Assembly (NCBI GenBank): GCA_037575805.1 | Contig: JAZHPD010000028.1 | Coordinates: forward strand, 124,001 to 188,000 | DNA from: Lecanicillium sp. G3 | Lineage: Eukaryota > Ascomycota > Sordariomycetes > Hypocreales > Cordycipitaceae | DNA length: 64,000 nucleotides | Direction: 5' to 3' | In this document: positions 44,241 to 55,095 of the stretch, piece after piece | Numbering within the stretch: position 1 is the stretch's first letter | Layout of the letters: every line of letters starts with the position of its first letter | The notes under the pieces: model-generated | Told to the model about the DNA's origin: nothing | The model's input: the letters and a program-made list of their open reading frames with translations, nothing else | Databases searched by the model: none | Position numbers and translations under genes: made by a program

Positions 44241-45809
44241 TCATGCCAGAGGCCGGCATTGTGCGGCCTGCAGCGCCATCTCGACATCTCGCCGTCTGAA
44301 CCCTGGCGACTGGCCCAAGCAAGTCGAGTTCGCCATCAAGCCTATCACAATCATTAGTCGTGCTTCATAAACTTGTGAATCTTCTCTCACCTCGTAAAAA
44401 TAAAGGAACGTTGACGTCGCCACTGGTCTGGCCAGTTGGCTTCATCCGCAGGCTGACGCCCCGCTCTATGAGATATAGTTCCAGGTCCTGCATATCGAAC
44501 CAGTCGCCTTCGAAGCGGTCACGTATATCTAGCGGTACGTTGGACGTGTCCATTTTCACCGTCCACGAGTTCTTCCGCACCGACCACGTCGAGCACTGAT
44601 CCGCTGTGTTGGCCCACGGCAGCGACAGCGGCGCGGACTGTGACGAGGAGGTTGGGGGCGTCGAAACGGCAGGCGAATAATGTGTGCCCGCGCCGCCAAT
44701 GCTGAAGAACGGCATCCCCGGCTTGTTCGGGCTGTCACACAAGCGCCGCCCTCCCATTCGGGCCTGAAAAAGTGCGGAAAAGTACGACAACACCTTGTCG
44801 CGATCCATGAGCTGTAGCGGAAGACCAAAGTGCCGGTACAGCCGCGTGGTGGACAGCGTCGGGTCCGCAAGCGCCAGGTAGCCGTAGTACACGGCCGACG
44901 TGACGACCATGTCCATGAAGGCTGCGACGGTCATCTGCGTGTTCATGTCTGGATAAGGCTTGTGGCCGAATATGCCCTTGATGCCGGGCGGCTTGGCCGG
45001 AACCACAGGCGGGATCGACGACCGCATCAGCGCCATGTTAGGCTGCGGGTCAACCTCCACTTCCGCGGAGGCGGAGGGGTCCTCGTCGGCGCCCGTGGCC
45101 GTCTCGCGGACTAGGGCGAGGCATGTGGCGAGGGCGTCGCGGAGACGGCTGGTGAGGTCGCTCTGGGCGGACAGGACGTTGGCCCCGATGAGCTCCTCGC
45201 TGAACGAGAGCATGACGGAGCTCATATTGTCGAGGGCGCCCTCGAGCTGCTTTACCCTCTCCTCGAGATACGCTGTTTGTGATATCTTTCGCTGCCGGTA
45301 TGCGCGCTGCGCTTCACGGATCTGCTTTCGACGACGCTAGACGGCCATTAATCCATGTTCGCCGCAAGCCGCCGCAAGTGTCCTTACCTCGCCGGGTTCT
45401 TCCTTTGGGTCGGCATCTGCCTTTCTTTTAGAGCCAGCTGTATTATCTGCGCCCGAGGCCTTTCTTTTATTTGATGTTTTGCCATTTGGTTGGCTATTGC
45501 TATTATCAGTGTTGAGCTCAACGACTCTCCCCTGTTGCGGCTCGTAGGCCTCGCTACCGCTAGAGGCAGTGCTTGACGGTGTCTGATTCATGTTAGCCAA
45601 AGACGGTAATACGAAGCTGCAAAAATGATGCCTACCCTCTGCGTTGTACTGTATTCGGAGCTTGCGCCTGGGTAAAACGAAGAGGAGAGCAGCCTCTCAA
45701 TGTCGTCTGAAGCTTTGGGGCGGCTATCAGGCCGCGTATGCAGCCGCAACGGCGTTCCAGCCAGCTGCGCGTTGCGCTGGCCGCCCGGCGTATCTGGAAT
45801 CTGAGCCAT
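44241..45809 (-). CDS. bZIP transcription factor
   Basis: Four exons (45809-45636, 45582-45388, 45336-44391, 44341-44241) give 471 residues. The basic region RRRKQIREAQRAYRQRK (residues 124-140) and a following zipper helix (AYLEERVKQLEGAL) identify a bZIP factor. The Asn found in AP-1-type basic regions is replaced by Arg, a variant known in fungal bZIPs. An N-terminal Ser/Pro/Lys-rich region with a nuclear-localisation-like NKRKASG / GSKRKADAD precedes it. The C-terminal exon encodes SPGFRRRDVEMALQAAQ, a motif often found at the end of this fungal bZIP group, which supports the final intron (51 bases or less elsewhere; here 49) over a readthrough stop at 44365. Intron 1 (53 bases) has the branch site GCTAAC just before its ATCAG acceptor. 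Target genes unknown. Confidence 0.85.
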
Positions 45810-47369
45810 GGATGTAGTTTAGTGGCGTTCCTGCATGTATCATGTGCTGTGCACAATGTAGGTCGTTTGGGGTGTTTTTGTTCAAGGGTTAGCTGCCGCT
45901 AATTTGATATTTTTTTTTTTTGTTGAGGGCTGCCTCCATGTGAGACGGAGGAGAGCTGTCCAGTCCAGCCCGCTGCCGTTTTATTTAACTAGCGCCGATC
46001 GGCCAAGCGGAGCAGCCTCGGCCCAGGCGGCGCCCTGCCACGGCGACATGTACGGGGGTGCCGGCTGTGACGAAAGTTTTAGTTGCCTGGTTTACTAGCC
46101 CCGCCCCTGTCGAGTCAGGCGCGCGCCCCAAGGCTGTAGCTAAGGTGGCATTTTTGGGAATTAGAGTTGGTTCGTTCGGAGGGACGTTGGACCGCCTTCG
46201 TGGGGAAGTGCGGACTTCACATGCCGGAGGTGGCTCTAAGCGAAGTAATAGAACTCTAATTGGGTGAATAATTGGGGTTTTTTCCCATCTGGTCAGATTC
46301 AGGAGATTCCAGGGCTGAAAATCTGTCCGTCGGTGATTAGTGCTTCATGTTTCAGGAAAGGCAACATGTAAAGCTCGCTTGCATGCTATGTAGGCCGGCC
46401 TTATTAAGAGGTTGTAGAATACTTCCACTAAGTTACTGGTATTGGCACCCTAGCGAAGGAGTCCCCTGCTATTCACGTGTACACCAGCATGCCGCCACAA
46501 GCATTGCAACCTCGTCTCGAGTAAAGGCTTCAAGTGTGTGGTGCTACAAAAGGCAATGACTTAGACTCTCAGAAAGTACATCACTCTTAGTGACGGCTTC
46601 AAGTCTATGGTCTACGCAAGGCACTAACTCAAACCCCCAGCAAGTACATTACCCTCGTCTTGAGTAACGGCTTCAACTTTTATAATACTACGCGACGCGA
46701 CGACTTAAACTGCCAACAAGTACATTACCCTTATCTCGGATGACGGCTTTAAGGTTCTGTTGCTGTGCGGGGTAACGACTTAGACTCCCAGTAAGGCAAG
46801 TGACGGCTTTGAGTTTATGATACTACGCACGACGACGACTCAAACTCCCAGCAAACACACCCCCCTCGTACATGGGTCATGCCAATGTAATCTCCCACAA
46901 CTGATATCTCGAGGCAAATCTCAACGGGTATATCTATGTTAAGCATGTCTTCGCTAGGCCTTGTCTTACTGGGTGGCGGCTTTAAGTTTGTGGTGTATGT
47001 GAGGCGACGACTTACACTCCCAGCAACTACGCCATCCTCGTACAAAGTCCAGACCAAAGTAGTCTTCTGCAGCCAGCACCTCGATGCAAATCTCGACGGG
47101 TATATCCATATCAGCGATATTGCGCATCGGCACAGGGGACGGAACAAAAGATGCAACAGTCTTTCGCAGAGAATGGTGCGTGATATTGTGGTGAAAAAAC
47201 AAGAACTAGCCAAGGGGCGGGCGCGGAGGAGAGGAAGGCATGTGTGCGTGTATATTTCTGGCTTAGGGAGAGCTCTCGTTAGATAATAGGTTGCCTTCAA
47301 AACTATGGCGTGAATACTTGTGCACCCTATGCAATTCAAAATTCGTCCTGTAAATTGCATAGCTGGGCT
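45810..47369. other. Spacer with degenerate tandem repeat
   Basis: The bZIP promoter side (45810-46500) has no recognisable gene. 46521-47120 is a degenerate minisatellite described separately. 47121-47369 is the 3' region of the Zn2Cys6 gene. No full gene supported. Confidence 0.55.
46521..47120. repeat. Degenerate ~75-bp minisatellite with two longer (172-bp period) units
   Basis: Six units begin with GTGACGGCTTCAAG-like sequence near 46521, 46590, 46663, 46740, 46800 and 46973. Each continues with ACGACTTAAACTCCCAGCAA-like sequence. The last two units also carry a copy of TCTCGACGGGTATAT (ends near 46930 and 47102), 172 bases apart. Copies differ mainly by C/T and G/A changes and by small deletions. 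On the minus strand the two long units encode similar peptides starting DIPVEIC, in broken frames. Confidence 0.75.
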
Positions 47370-49613
47370 TTATTGGCCGTCATTGCGAAGCCAGCTAAAG
47401 GTGTCCATGAGATTGAAGCTAAAGTCCGGTTGGGTCAGGAAGCTCCAGTCTTGCATTTCCGCGCCGTCAGCGTCGCCCACTAGGCCGGTGCTCGCATCCA
47501 AGTGCTGGTCAATGACTCGCTGGATGATATCTCTGCAGTTGGCAGACAGCTCGGAAGGGCGCAGCCAGTCAAACACAATGTTGAGCAGGCTCAGCTGCTG
47601 GAGTATTCTCGACCGGGTCAATTGGGCATCTTTCGGGTGCGTGCCCCTAAACGTCGGCCGCAGCAGCTCCTGGCAGAGTGTGCCGCTGCCCGGCGCCGCG
47701 TATGCCAAAAACTAATCGAGTTAGCGGAGAACGCGCGTGCTGATAGAGAATTTCGTGACCTACGATCCAATCGAAATAGCGATGCATAAATGGCGTTGCG
47801 AACCGATCCTTGTGGACCCAGAAATGGAGGGTCGTGCGGACCATCGTAAAGGCCGTTGTGAGTAGCTCGCCCTCGTCGGGGTATCCGTGTCGTATGAGCA
47901 ACTTTCGGATAAAAAAGACATTATTGAGGTGTTCCAGATGGACGAAAGCGCGGATATAAGTATTCTCCATGGTGGTATCCGGAGTTAGCAGCTCGCCTAG
48001 GTCAAAGCGCAACTGCGGCGGTAGTCCTTCCAGTAGCATTTCTTGCCGTGATAATATGTCCCTGATCCGTAGTGAGTTAAAGTCCGCTCTAACTATTTCG
48101 AGACGGAGAAACTTACAGGAGATACTCCCGTGAAGGCGCCGTGCCATGGTTCTGGGCGACTTCGATAATCTCATCACGAATAATGGAAATGAGATACCGC
48201 GCTCTGAGTACAGTAGCAGAACACACGACTCCATTTGTATTCCATCCCCGATCATCTAGGGACGCGACTGCAGCTTTCAAGGCCTCATCGCCGCGCAGCA
48301 TGTCTTCATCTTGCACGTCGAGAGGGAGCGGCGTTGAGAAGTAGCGACGGCTAAGCAATGGCGGCCGCCCCGTAAATGTAGCTTGCAGCTTATCGCTGAT
48401 GAAAACGCCGATAGCAGTGCGCCGTACCGTTTCAGATGCCAGCGTTGGGGTGTACGATGGCTCTTCCCTCGGCGCGTGAACACCGAGAAAGGTCATTAGG
48501 GTGACAGCAATTCCGTGGCTGATAAAGGTTGACGTGGCTTTCAAAAAGTCAGTCGGTGCAGAAATGACTTTCAATTGGGGACTTACTGCCATCGCCATCC
48601 AGAACGGAATCCAGAGTCGCTCTGCGATAACATATGTGCAGGAGCATGCAGTGAGGCGCGCCAAAGTATCTCGCCAGCTGCGAACAGTAGCTGAGGCAGG
48701 TTCGCCCGAGATGGTATGACATTGGTTCCCCCTTGAACCTAATTGATCTCTCGAGGAAGAAATCCACTGGGTCGGTAATCCTTTGGAGATATGGCCAAAT
48801 GAGTGCGATGGACTCCCAGCGGATGGTACCGCAGAACTGATGCAGCCACTTCCGAGGGTCCGGTTCATAGTCATGAAATGGATGCTGCGTATTGTTGCAA
48901 ATTGACTCTGCTATGTTCATCAAATCAGGATGATTTGGCTGAGATGTGTATGGGCCAAGTAGCTTCTGTAGAGACAGAGTGATCTCTCTAACTGCGAGAT
49001 GGGTCCATATACCTCGAGGTTGGTAGGGTTCATCTACCACGACCTCTCCGACAAATTGCTCGCAAAGTGTTCGCAGCACAAAGAGACTCATTTCTCGAGC
49101 CACTTGCGGCAGCTTCCCAAAGCTCACAGCGCTTCGCTGAGAGCTGGCTCGGCCACCCAGCGCCAGCGTCTCAAACGACTGTGTTTCGAGCGGCGGCAGC
49201 AGGGTGTCTCTAGTCTCTTCCAGCGATGCGTTGTGACTGACGAAGCCTGAAGAAAATGATATTGAAGTCGCAAAATCAGAAGAAGCCTTTAGAACTTCTG
49301 ACGCGCTGCTCTCGTTGCTATCCGATATTTGTCCCGTTGTTGCCACCGAAGAGGGCGAGATGGGTGGTAGCAAGGTACCTGATCCCGATACCGTATACCT
49401 GCAAACCACATTCTTGCCTCGTCTCCGTGCGCATCTGCCACATATAGGTTGTCTGTGATCGCATGCTAGCTTCTGGGCTCGGCATAGGTCACACGCCGCA
49501 GCGCGGCCATTGGGACGACGTGGCGCAGGAACGTCATTCCTTGAAGTCGAGTCCGAGGTGAAAGGGGCATTCCGACGCGCTATTGATCGAGGACTCTGGC
49601 GACTCTGGTCCAT
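47370..49613 (-). CDS. Zn(II)2Cys6 fungal transcription factor
   Basis: Four exons (49613-48587, 48537-48117, 48061-47764, 47711-47370) join to 695 residues. The binuclear zinc cluster is at the N-terminus: Cys41, 44, 51, 58, 61 and 71 (CDLCRAQKLACDHRQPICGR...), a Gal4-type DNA-binding domain. A Ser/Thr-rich linker follows, then a helical middle region (WLHQFCGTIRWESIALIW, RTCLSYCSQLARYFG) resembling the fungal-specific transcription factor domain. Introns are 49, 55 and 52 bases with GTAAGT/GTAGGT donors. The first intron acceptor is AAG rather than CAG, chosen because it keeps the frame through TSTFISHGIAVTL. No ligand or target is evident, and no metabolic cluster adjoins it. Confidence 0.88.
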
Positions 49614-50106
49614 CGCATGCAGTAATGGATCTTCTACGCATGAAGCACTCCGAATAGATCAGCTCTAAGTCTTGGTCAGTGCAGGCACGTACGTATTTGC
49701 TCGTTTTCATCAGCTCCGCTCCACATACCTAGTATAACACGCAATGTGAAGCAGAAATATCTACATGCAATCACAAAATCACGGTCGTAGGTGCTGAAAA
49801 GGCTTTCGCGAGAGAGATTGACGGCGCGCGTTCAAGTGCAAGTTCACAGCCTTGTGTTCGGCTTCGGATTCGGCTTCGGTGGGTCCATTAGCCTTCTACA
49901 GTGTCCGTCAGTCATGGCATGCAATGAAGCCTTGGATGAGTCCGATGTCGACGCCAATGTGAGCAAGTGGCCCAGCCTAATTAGAATGTATAAGAAGAAC
50001 GGCCAGAGCCTCAAAGGGCGGTTGTAATATCAATCTGAATCTCAATCTTCGTCTAGCACCAACACAAAGATACCATACTCGCTACAACAAGACGCGGCGG
50101 TTCACA
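49614..50106. other. Promoter of Zn2Cys6 gene and leader of small candidate gene
   Basis: 493 bases between divergent starts. Contains a TTCGG-rich repeat (TTCGGCTTCGGATTCGGCTTCGG, about 49857-49879). No gene seen. Confidence 0.5.
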
Positions 50107-50382
50107 ATGCCTAGTCTCTCAAATCTGTTTTCGTCGTCGTCGTCCAAGACTCAGAAACCAGTCCAGCGGCTGGAGCTAGGATCAGAGACGACTCTGGTCG
50201 ATACGAGTGCCAAATCACAAACAAAGCAGGAAGTGCAGCGGCGGCATCCTAAGCAGGCACTTCTGTCCAGAGAAAAGGATAAGTGGGATACCTGGGAGGT
50301 CCGAGTCGGTGAGTCCGTTAAGAAACTTTGGATTTCTTATAGTTTGCTAATTTGCCTGATAGCTTTTGCAACTACACGATAG
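50107..50382 (+). CDS. Putative very small protein (73 residues if spliced)
   Basis: An ATG in a good context (TTCACAATG) opens MPSLSNLFSSSSSKTQKPVQ and a basic, Ser-rich product. A donor (GTGAGT at 50309) and a classical branch site plus acceptor (TTTGCTAATTTGCCTGATAG, ending 50362) bound a 54-base intron; splicing keeps the frame and gives 73 residues ending VAFATTR. Without splicing the frame runs to the same stop (91 residues). The upstream sequence looks like a leader. No family is recognised, and the gene borders a tandem duplication, so it may be a truncated remnant. Confidence 0.4.
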   Translation: MPSLSNLFSSSSSKTQKPVQRLELGSETTLVDTSAKSQTKQEVQRRHPKQALLSREKDKWDTWEVRVGESVKKLWISYSLLICLIAFATTR

Positions 50383-51237
50383 GAAGAGGTTAGACATGGT
50401 GTTTGGCAGCATGGCATGGTATTAGTGCACGAGGTTAAGGTTCGGCTTTTGTGCATAATAAGCAGGCTTTGTTGTGAGGTTGTTGTCAGAATAGAAAGAT
50501 GTTTTAAAATAAAGTAATAATTTCGGAAGAGCATCCAAGTCACAGAATAGCAGGAAATATGAAACCAATTCAAGTAAAGGCGTCTCAGTGACATCCTTGG
50601 CTAAAAAGCCAAAGCATGCGCCACAGAACTGAGGCTGTGCGCCTTAAAGGCCGCCCAAACGTTTGCCCTGAAGCTATCACATTGGTGGGCGGATAGCCAG
50701 GTAGCGTTGTTATCAGAATAGAAGGACTTTCCAAATAAATTAATAATTTCTCAAAAGCACCCAAGTCATAGAAAAGCAAGAAACATGGAACCAATTTAAG
50801 TAAAGGCGTCTCAGTGACATCCGTGGCTGAAAAGCCAAAACATGCGCCACAGCACTGAGGCTGTGCGCCTTGGAAACGCCGCCTAAACTTATGCCCTGAA
50901 GCTGTCACGCTGGTGGGCGGGCAGCCAGGCTGCCAGCGGGCCAGCGCCTCCGTGCAGCTGTCAAGCCTGCTAAAGTTGGAGGGAGGCCCCCGCCGAAAAA
51001 CCCGGCCCAGAACGCAGGCCGTGGGCCGCCCGTCGCCAGTGCGCTAGCGCCGGGCCACTTGACCCCTTTGGCGTTGGCGTCTGCCGGCAGCCTCAGTTGC
51101 CGTTGTCTATCCGTACACATATTTATCCATTGGCGACCCCTTGTTTCCACTGTCGCAACGCATTTCCTGACATACAACGCTGTCCTCTCCGAGCACCGTA
51201 GAGGTACGTTTACGGCACGACACATATACATCACAAC
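50383..51237. other. Spacer containing a 227-bp tandem duplication
   Basis: The duplication (50479-50932) is followed by GC-rich sequence with GCCGGGCC-type stretches (50930-51060) and the leader of the peroxiredoxin-like gene. Minus-strand frames here are repeat-derived. Confidence 0.6.
50479..50932. repeat. Direct tandem duplication, 2 x 227 bp, diverged
   Basis: Copy 1 starts GTTGTTGTCAGAATAGAAAG at 50479 and copy 2 starts GTTGTTATCAGAATAGAAGG at 50706. Shared landmarks include AAGTAAAGGCGTCTCAGTGA, CATGCGCCACAG, ACTGAGGCTGTGCGCCTT and GGTGGGCGG. Differences are mostly transitions. A 5' truncated or part copy could continue into 50932 and beyond. Confidence 0.9.
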
Positions 51238-52319
51238 ATGACGGACGCGAAGCCCGAAACAGCTCCTCAAGCTGCCGTTGAAGCTCAAGCTCCAGCTGTA
51301 GTTGCGGCCACCCCGCAAGACGATGCCCCTCCAAAGGCGACGCCGCCGACGAGCATCGATCTTGACAACACCAAGCCTAAGGACTTTGACGGCCAGATCA
51401 CGACAAACGATGACATTCCTTCCGACGCGACGCTGGCCAAGGTGGACGACTATGTCCTGCTCGACAAGCACGGCAAGTCGCACACCTTCAAGAGCCTCTA
51501 CAACGGCCCAAACGGCGCCCGACGAGTCCTAGTTGTCTTTGTCCGCCACTTTTTCTGCGGTGTACGTATATCTATCTGAGCCGACTAGGGAAACCCCGTT
51601 CGAGCACCAGCTAACCATCACAGAACTGCCAAGAATACATCCGCGCCCTCGCCGAGTCGATATCCAGTGAGGCCCTTCTAGGCCTCCCTGTCAGCACCTC
51701 TATCGTCGTCATCGGCTGCGGCGACCCTGCCCTCATCGAGATGTACGTCGAGGCGACGCAGTGCCCCTACCCGCTGTACACAGACCCCACGAGCGCGCTC
51801 TTCAGCGAGCTCGGCATGATCAAGACGCTCACGCTCGGCGAGAAGCCCGCCTACATCAAGACGGGCTTCCTCAACGTCGTCATGGCGGGCGCGGCGCAGG
51901 CCCTGAAGCAGCTGCCGCGCGGCCTGACGCTCAAGTCGGGCGACAAGCGCCAGGTGGGCGGCGAGTTCCTTTTCGAGCCGCTCGACCTTGTGACGCCCGT
52001 GACGACGCCCATGGACGGCCAGGGTGGCGCGGCCATCGCGGATGCTCTGGGTGGCAATGGCGCAGCCCGCACCGGCGAGGAGCACCAGCCGCTCGAGGTG
52101 AAGAAGGTTACCTGGTGCCACCGTATGCGCACCACCCGCGATCACGCCGAGATCCCAGAGTTGATGGAGCTTCTGGGCCTGGATGGCCACGGAAGGCCGA
52201 TCAAGGACACGGCGCTGTGGGAGAAGACCATCAAGACCAGGAAAGGGACGGGGCTGTCCATGGCGAGCAAGATGAACGAGCTCACTGCTGCCCAAAAGGC
52301 AGATGCTCAAAAGGCATAA
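51238..52319 (+). CDS. Peroxiredoxin-like-2 (AhpC/TSA_2) family protein
   Basis: Two exons (51238-51561, 51624-52319) encode 339 residues. The thioredoxin-fold core begins around residue 75 with DATLAKVDDYVLLDKHGKSH, then RRVLVVFVRHFFCG|NCQEY; the pair Cys107-Gly-Asn-Cys110 forms a CXXC motif across the intron. The next segment LPVSTSIVVIGCGDPALIEMYVEATQCPYPLYTDP is typical of the AhpC/TSA_2 (PRXL2/FAM213-like) family, which is thought to have thiol redox roles. The C-terminus is an extended tail (EVKKVTWCHRMRTTRDHAEIP...). Function in fungi is not established; a redox role is inferred. It converges on the kinase gene with a 143-base gap. Confidence 0.85.
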
Positions 52320-52462
52320 TGGGAGTGACTTTGGACACGAGTGATTATAAGATAGCGTAGCGCATTCTCTGTTTTTTTCTGTCATGTCTTTCTGTCTTTG
52401 GCTCTTTCGATATTAAATTAGAATGATTCCCCGTCTCGTCGTCTGTTGTGTATGCGTATGGC

Positions 52463-53270
52463 CTAAGCAATTGGTGCCCAGCTTTCGTCTTCTGTGCTGT
52501 ATATCACTTCGGTAATCGGCATCTTCTTATCCACGATTTCCTTTCCATTAACGAGGTCATTCTCGTCTGCGCGCTTGTAACCGTCTTCGATATTCGTGAC
52601 AATACCGGCCTTGACGTGCCGTGGGCCCAATCGCTCTCTTGCCCGCTCAAAGGGGACTTCGACGAACCACAGCTCGTCAAAGAGCGCCGCGGAATCACGC
52701 CAAGTGTCGGCATCGAGGGCGAGATAGTTGCCCTCGACGACGACGATGCGCTGCGTCGGCGCAATCACAATGTCGTCCTCCTTTGGATCCTTGACGGCAT
52801 GGTCAAACGATGGCGCGGTGATGTTCCCCTGCAGCGGGGCGCTGCGCAGATTGGTGATGAGCTCGAGGAACTTGTCGGCATCAAATGTGAACGAGGCCCC
52901 GCGGCGGGCGTGGTATAGCTCCGGGTCAGGCTGCGCAGAGAGAAAGCTCCTGGGGTAGTGAAAGCCATCCATGGGGAGGAATGCTGCCGGGGCGGGCGAT
53001 CCGGGCTCGTGCTTGGAGGCGAGTTCATTAAGTCGGAATGTGATTACTTTTGAGAATGTCGTTTTTCCTAAACGCTGTCAAACGGTTGCCGTGAGACGTA
53101 TGATGTGCGTCATACCTGAACCGGGGATACCGGCAATGCCAATCACTGAGCAGCGAGGTTAGAGCCATTGCCGCATCGGCTCATTCAAACTTACATAGGC
53201 GTTTGCCAGCGGGGGTTTCTTGGTACTTCCGCCATGTCTTCTCGACGAGTCTGTTTACTTGTGCCTCCAT
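52463..53270 (-). CDS. YFH7-like P-loop kinase (uridine kinase/panK-type superfamily)
   Basis: Three exons (53270-53195, 53145-53116, 53067-52463) give 236 residues. The Walker A motif GIPGSGKT is split by an intron at residues 31-38. The substrate-region signature MDGFHYPR follows at residue 68, then VVVEGNYLALD and VPFERARERLGPRHV. This matches the E. coli YggC / yeast YFH7 group of small-molecule kinases, whose substrate remains unassigned. Yeast YFH7 is longer; this version is close to the bacterial length. An exon of only 30 bases, in the P-loop, is required to complete the motif. It is divergent from MetAP2. Confidence 0.87.
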
Positions 53271-53616
53271 TGTCAATGCCGGTGATGGTTGTCGCAGTTT
53301 ATGCTTGAGCTAAGTGCAGCAAAGACTGCCCCGCGCGGTTCAAGGCCCCACGTCTGAGGTACCGTACTGGCCACGAAACTGTACAGACGAGGCAAACTAG
53401 ACGACGTGAAAATAATCGAATATCATCAAAATTATATAGATACAATTAATAATTTACATTGCCGAATTTATAGCTTACAGCGGTGCACACCCCACACGTC
53501 ATATCGGTAGCATCTGCGGCGCCGGGCGGGGTAAATTTTCGGAGGCGGTTCGACGCGGGTGCCAATTTTTTTTCACTGTCAAGCAACGAGTGCCGACATC
53601 ACACGACCAATTCAAG
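53271..53616. promoter_or_regulatory. Bidirectional promoter region YFH7-like / MetAP2
   Basis: 346 bases between divergent starts, AT-rich in the middle (TTATATAGATACAATTAATAATTTACATT, of which the core is AATTATATAGATA around 53430). No specific known site claimed. Confidence 0.45.
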
Positions 53617-55095
53617 ATGGCCGCGCAAGCAGAGGAGGCTCTCAAGGAGCTCAAAGGTAAGGGATGGCATAGTGTCTGGCAGCTGGTATGCCGGTACGGG
53701 TTAAGCTAACCCGCGTACGCAGTGGCCGACGACAAGAACGGCAAGCCCACCGCCCACGACGAGGACGGCGACGACTCGGAGGATGAGCCCGCGGACGGCG
53801 GCGACGGTGCCGCGGGCGCCGCCAAGAAGAAGAAGAAGAGAAAGCCGAGAAAGAAGAAGAAGAATCCGACCAGCCAGACGGAGCCTCCCTCGGTTAAGCT
53901 GAGCCAGCTGTTCCCCAACAAGAGCTACCCCAAGGGCGAGGAGGTCGAGTACAAGGACGACAACCGCTACCGCACGACCGACGAGGAGAAGCGCCACCTC
54001 GACAACCTCAACAGCGACTTCCTGGCCGACTACCGCGAGGCGGCCGAGATCCACCGCCAGGTGCGCCAGTACGCGCAAAAGTCGATCAAGCCGGGCCAGA
54101 CGCTGACGGAGATTGCCGAGGGCATCGAGAACGGCGTGCGCGCGCTGACGGGACACGCGGGGACAGAGGAGGGCGACCCCCTGGTGGCGGGCATGGGCTT
54201 CCCGTGCGGCCTGAGTCTGAACCACTGCGCGGCGCACTACACGCCCAACGCGGGCAACAAGATGGTGCTGCAGCAGGAGGACGTGATGAAGGTGGACTTT
54301 GGCGTGCACGTCAACGGGCGCATCGTCGACTCTGCGTTCACCATGGCGTTTGAGCCCAAGTACGACAACCTGCTGGCGGCGGTTAAGGCGGCGACCAACG
54401 CGGGCATCAAGGAGGCGGGCATCGACGCGCGCGTGGGCGAGATCGGTGCCGTGATCCAGGAGACGATGGAGAGCTACGAGGTCGAGATTGACGGGCAGAC
54501 GTACCCGGTCAAGAGCATCCGCAACCTGACGGGCCACAACATCCTGCCGTACAGCATCCACGGCACCAAGTCGGTACCCATTGTCAAGAGCAACGACCAG
54601 ACCAAGATGGAGGAGGGCGACGTCTTTGCCATTGAGACGTTTGGCAGCACGGGCAACGGTTACGTGCGGGACGACGGCGAGGTCTCGCACTATGCCAAGG
54701 ACGCGAGCGTCGGGCACGTTGATCTGCGCCTGAGCTCTGCCAAGACGCTCCTGAATGCCATTAACAAGAGCTTCGGCACGCTGCCGTTTTGCAGACGCTA
54801 TCTGGATCGCATGGGACACGACAAGTACCTTCTTGGCGTAAGTTTTTGAAGGCAAAGATTAAATGTGGAAAGCGGATGCTGACATGACGGTAGTTGAACC
54901 ACCTTGTCGGAGCTGGTATTGTCGAGGCGTACCCGCCACTGGTTGACAAGAAGGGCTCTTACACGGCGCAGTTTGAGCATGTAAGCTATACCCGCTGCTA
55001 CGAGGCAATCTGAGTGCGCATACTAACACAGGGGACAGACTATTCTGATTAAACCGACTGTTAAGGAAGTCATCAGCCGCGGCGATGACTATTAG
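53617..55095 (+). CDS. Methionine aminopeptidase 2
   Basis: Four exons (53617-53656, 53723-54837, 54894-54980, 55039-55095) encode 432 residues. The N-terminus has an acidic stretch and a Lys-rich block (KKKKKRKPRKKKKN), which in MetAP2 binds the ribosome and eIF2. The catalytic pita-bread fold shows the metal ligands in order: VDFGVHVNGRIVDSAFT (two Asp), LTGHNILPYSIH (His), FAIETFGSTG (Glu) and the terminal FEHTILIKPT (Glu). The region GLSLNHCAAHYTP contains the active-site His that fumagillin modifies in this family. The enzyme removes initiator Met from nascent cytosolic proteins. It ends VISRGDDY, usual for the family. An alternative acceptor 7 bases upstream of exon 4 would break the frame. 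Confidence 0.97.

Noticed and set aside
46815..47360. 181-codon minus-strand frame
   Set aside because: Built from minisatellite units; treated as repeat remnant rather than a gene.
53701..54855. 384-codon minus-strand frame opposite MetAP2
   Set aside because: Shadow of MetAP2 coding sequence.
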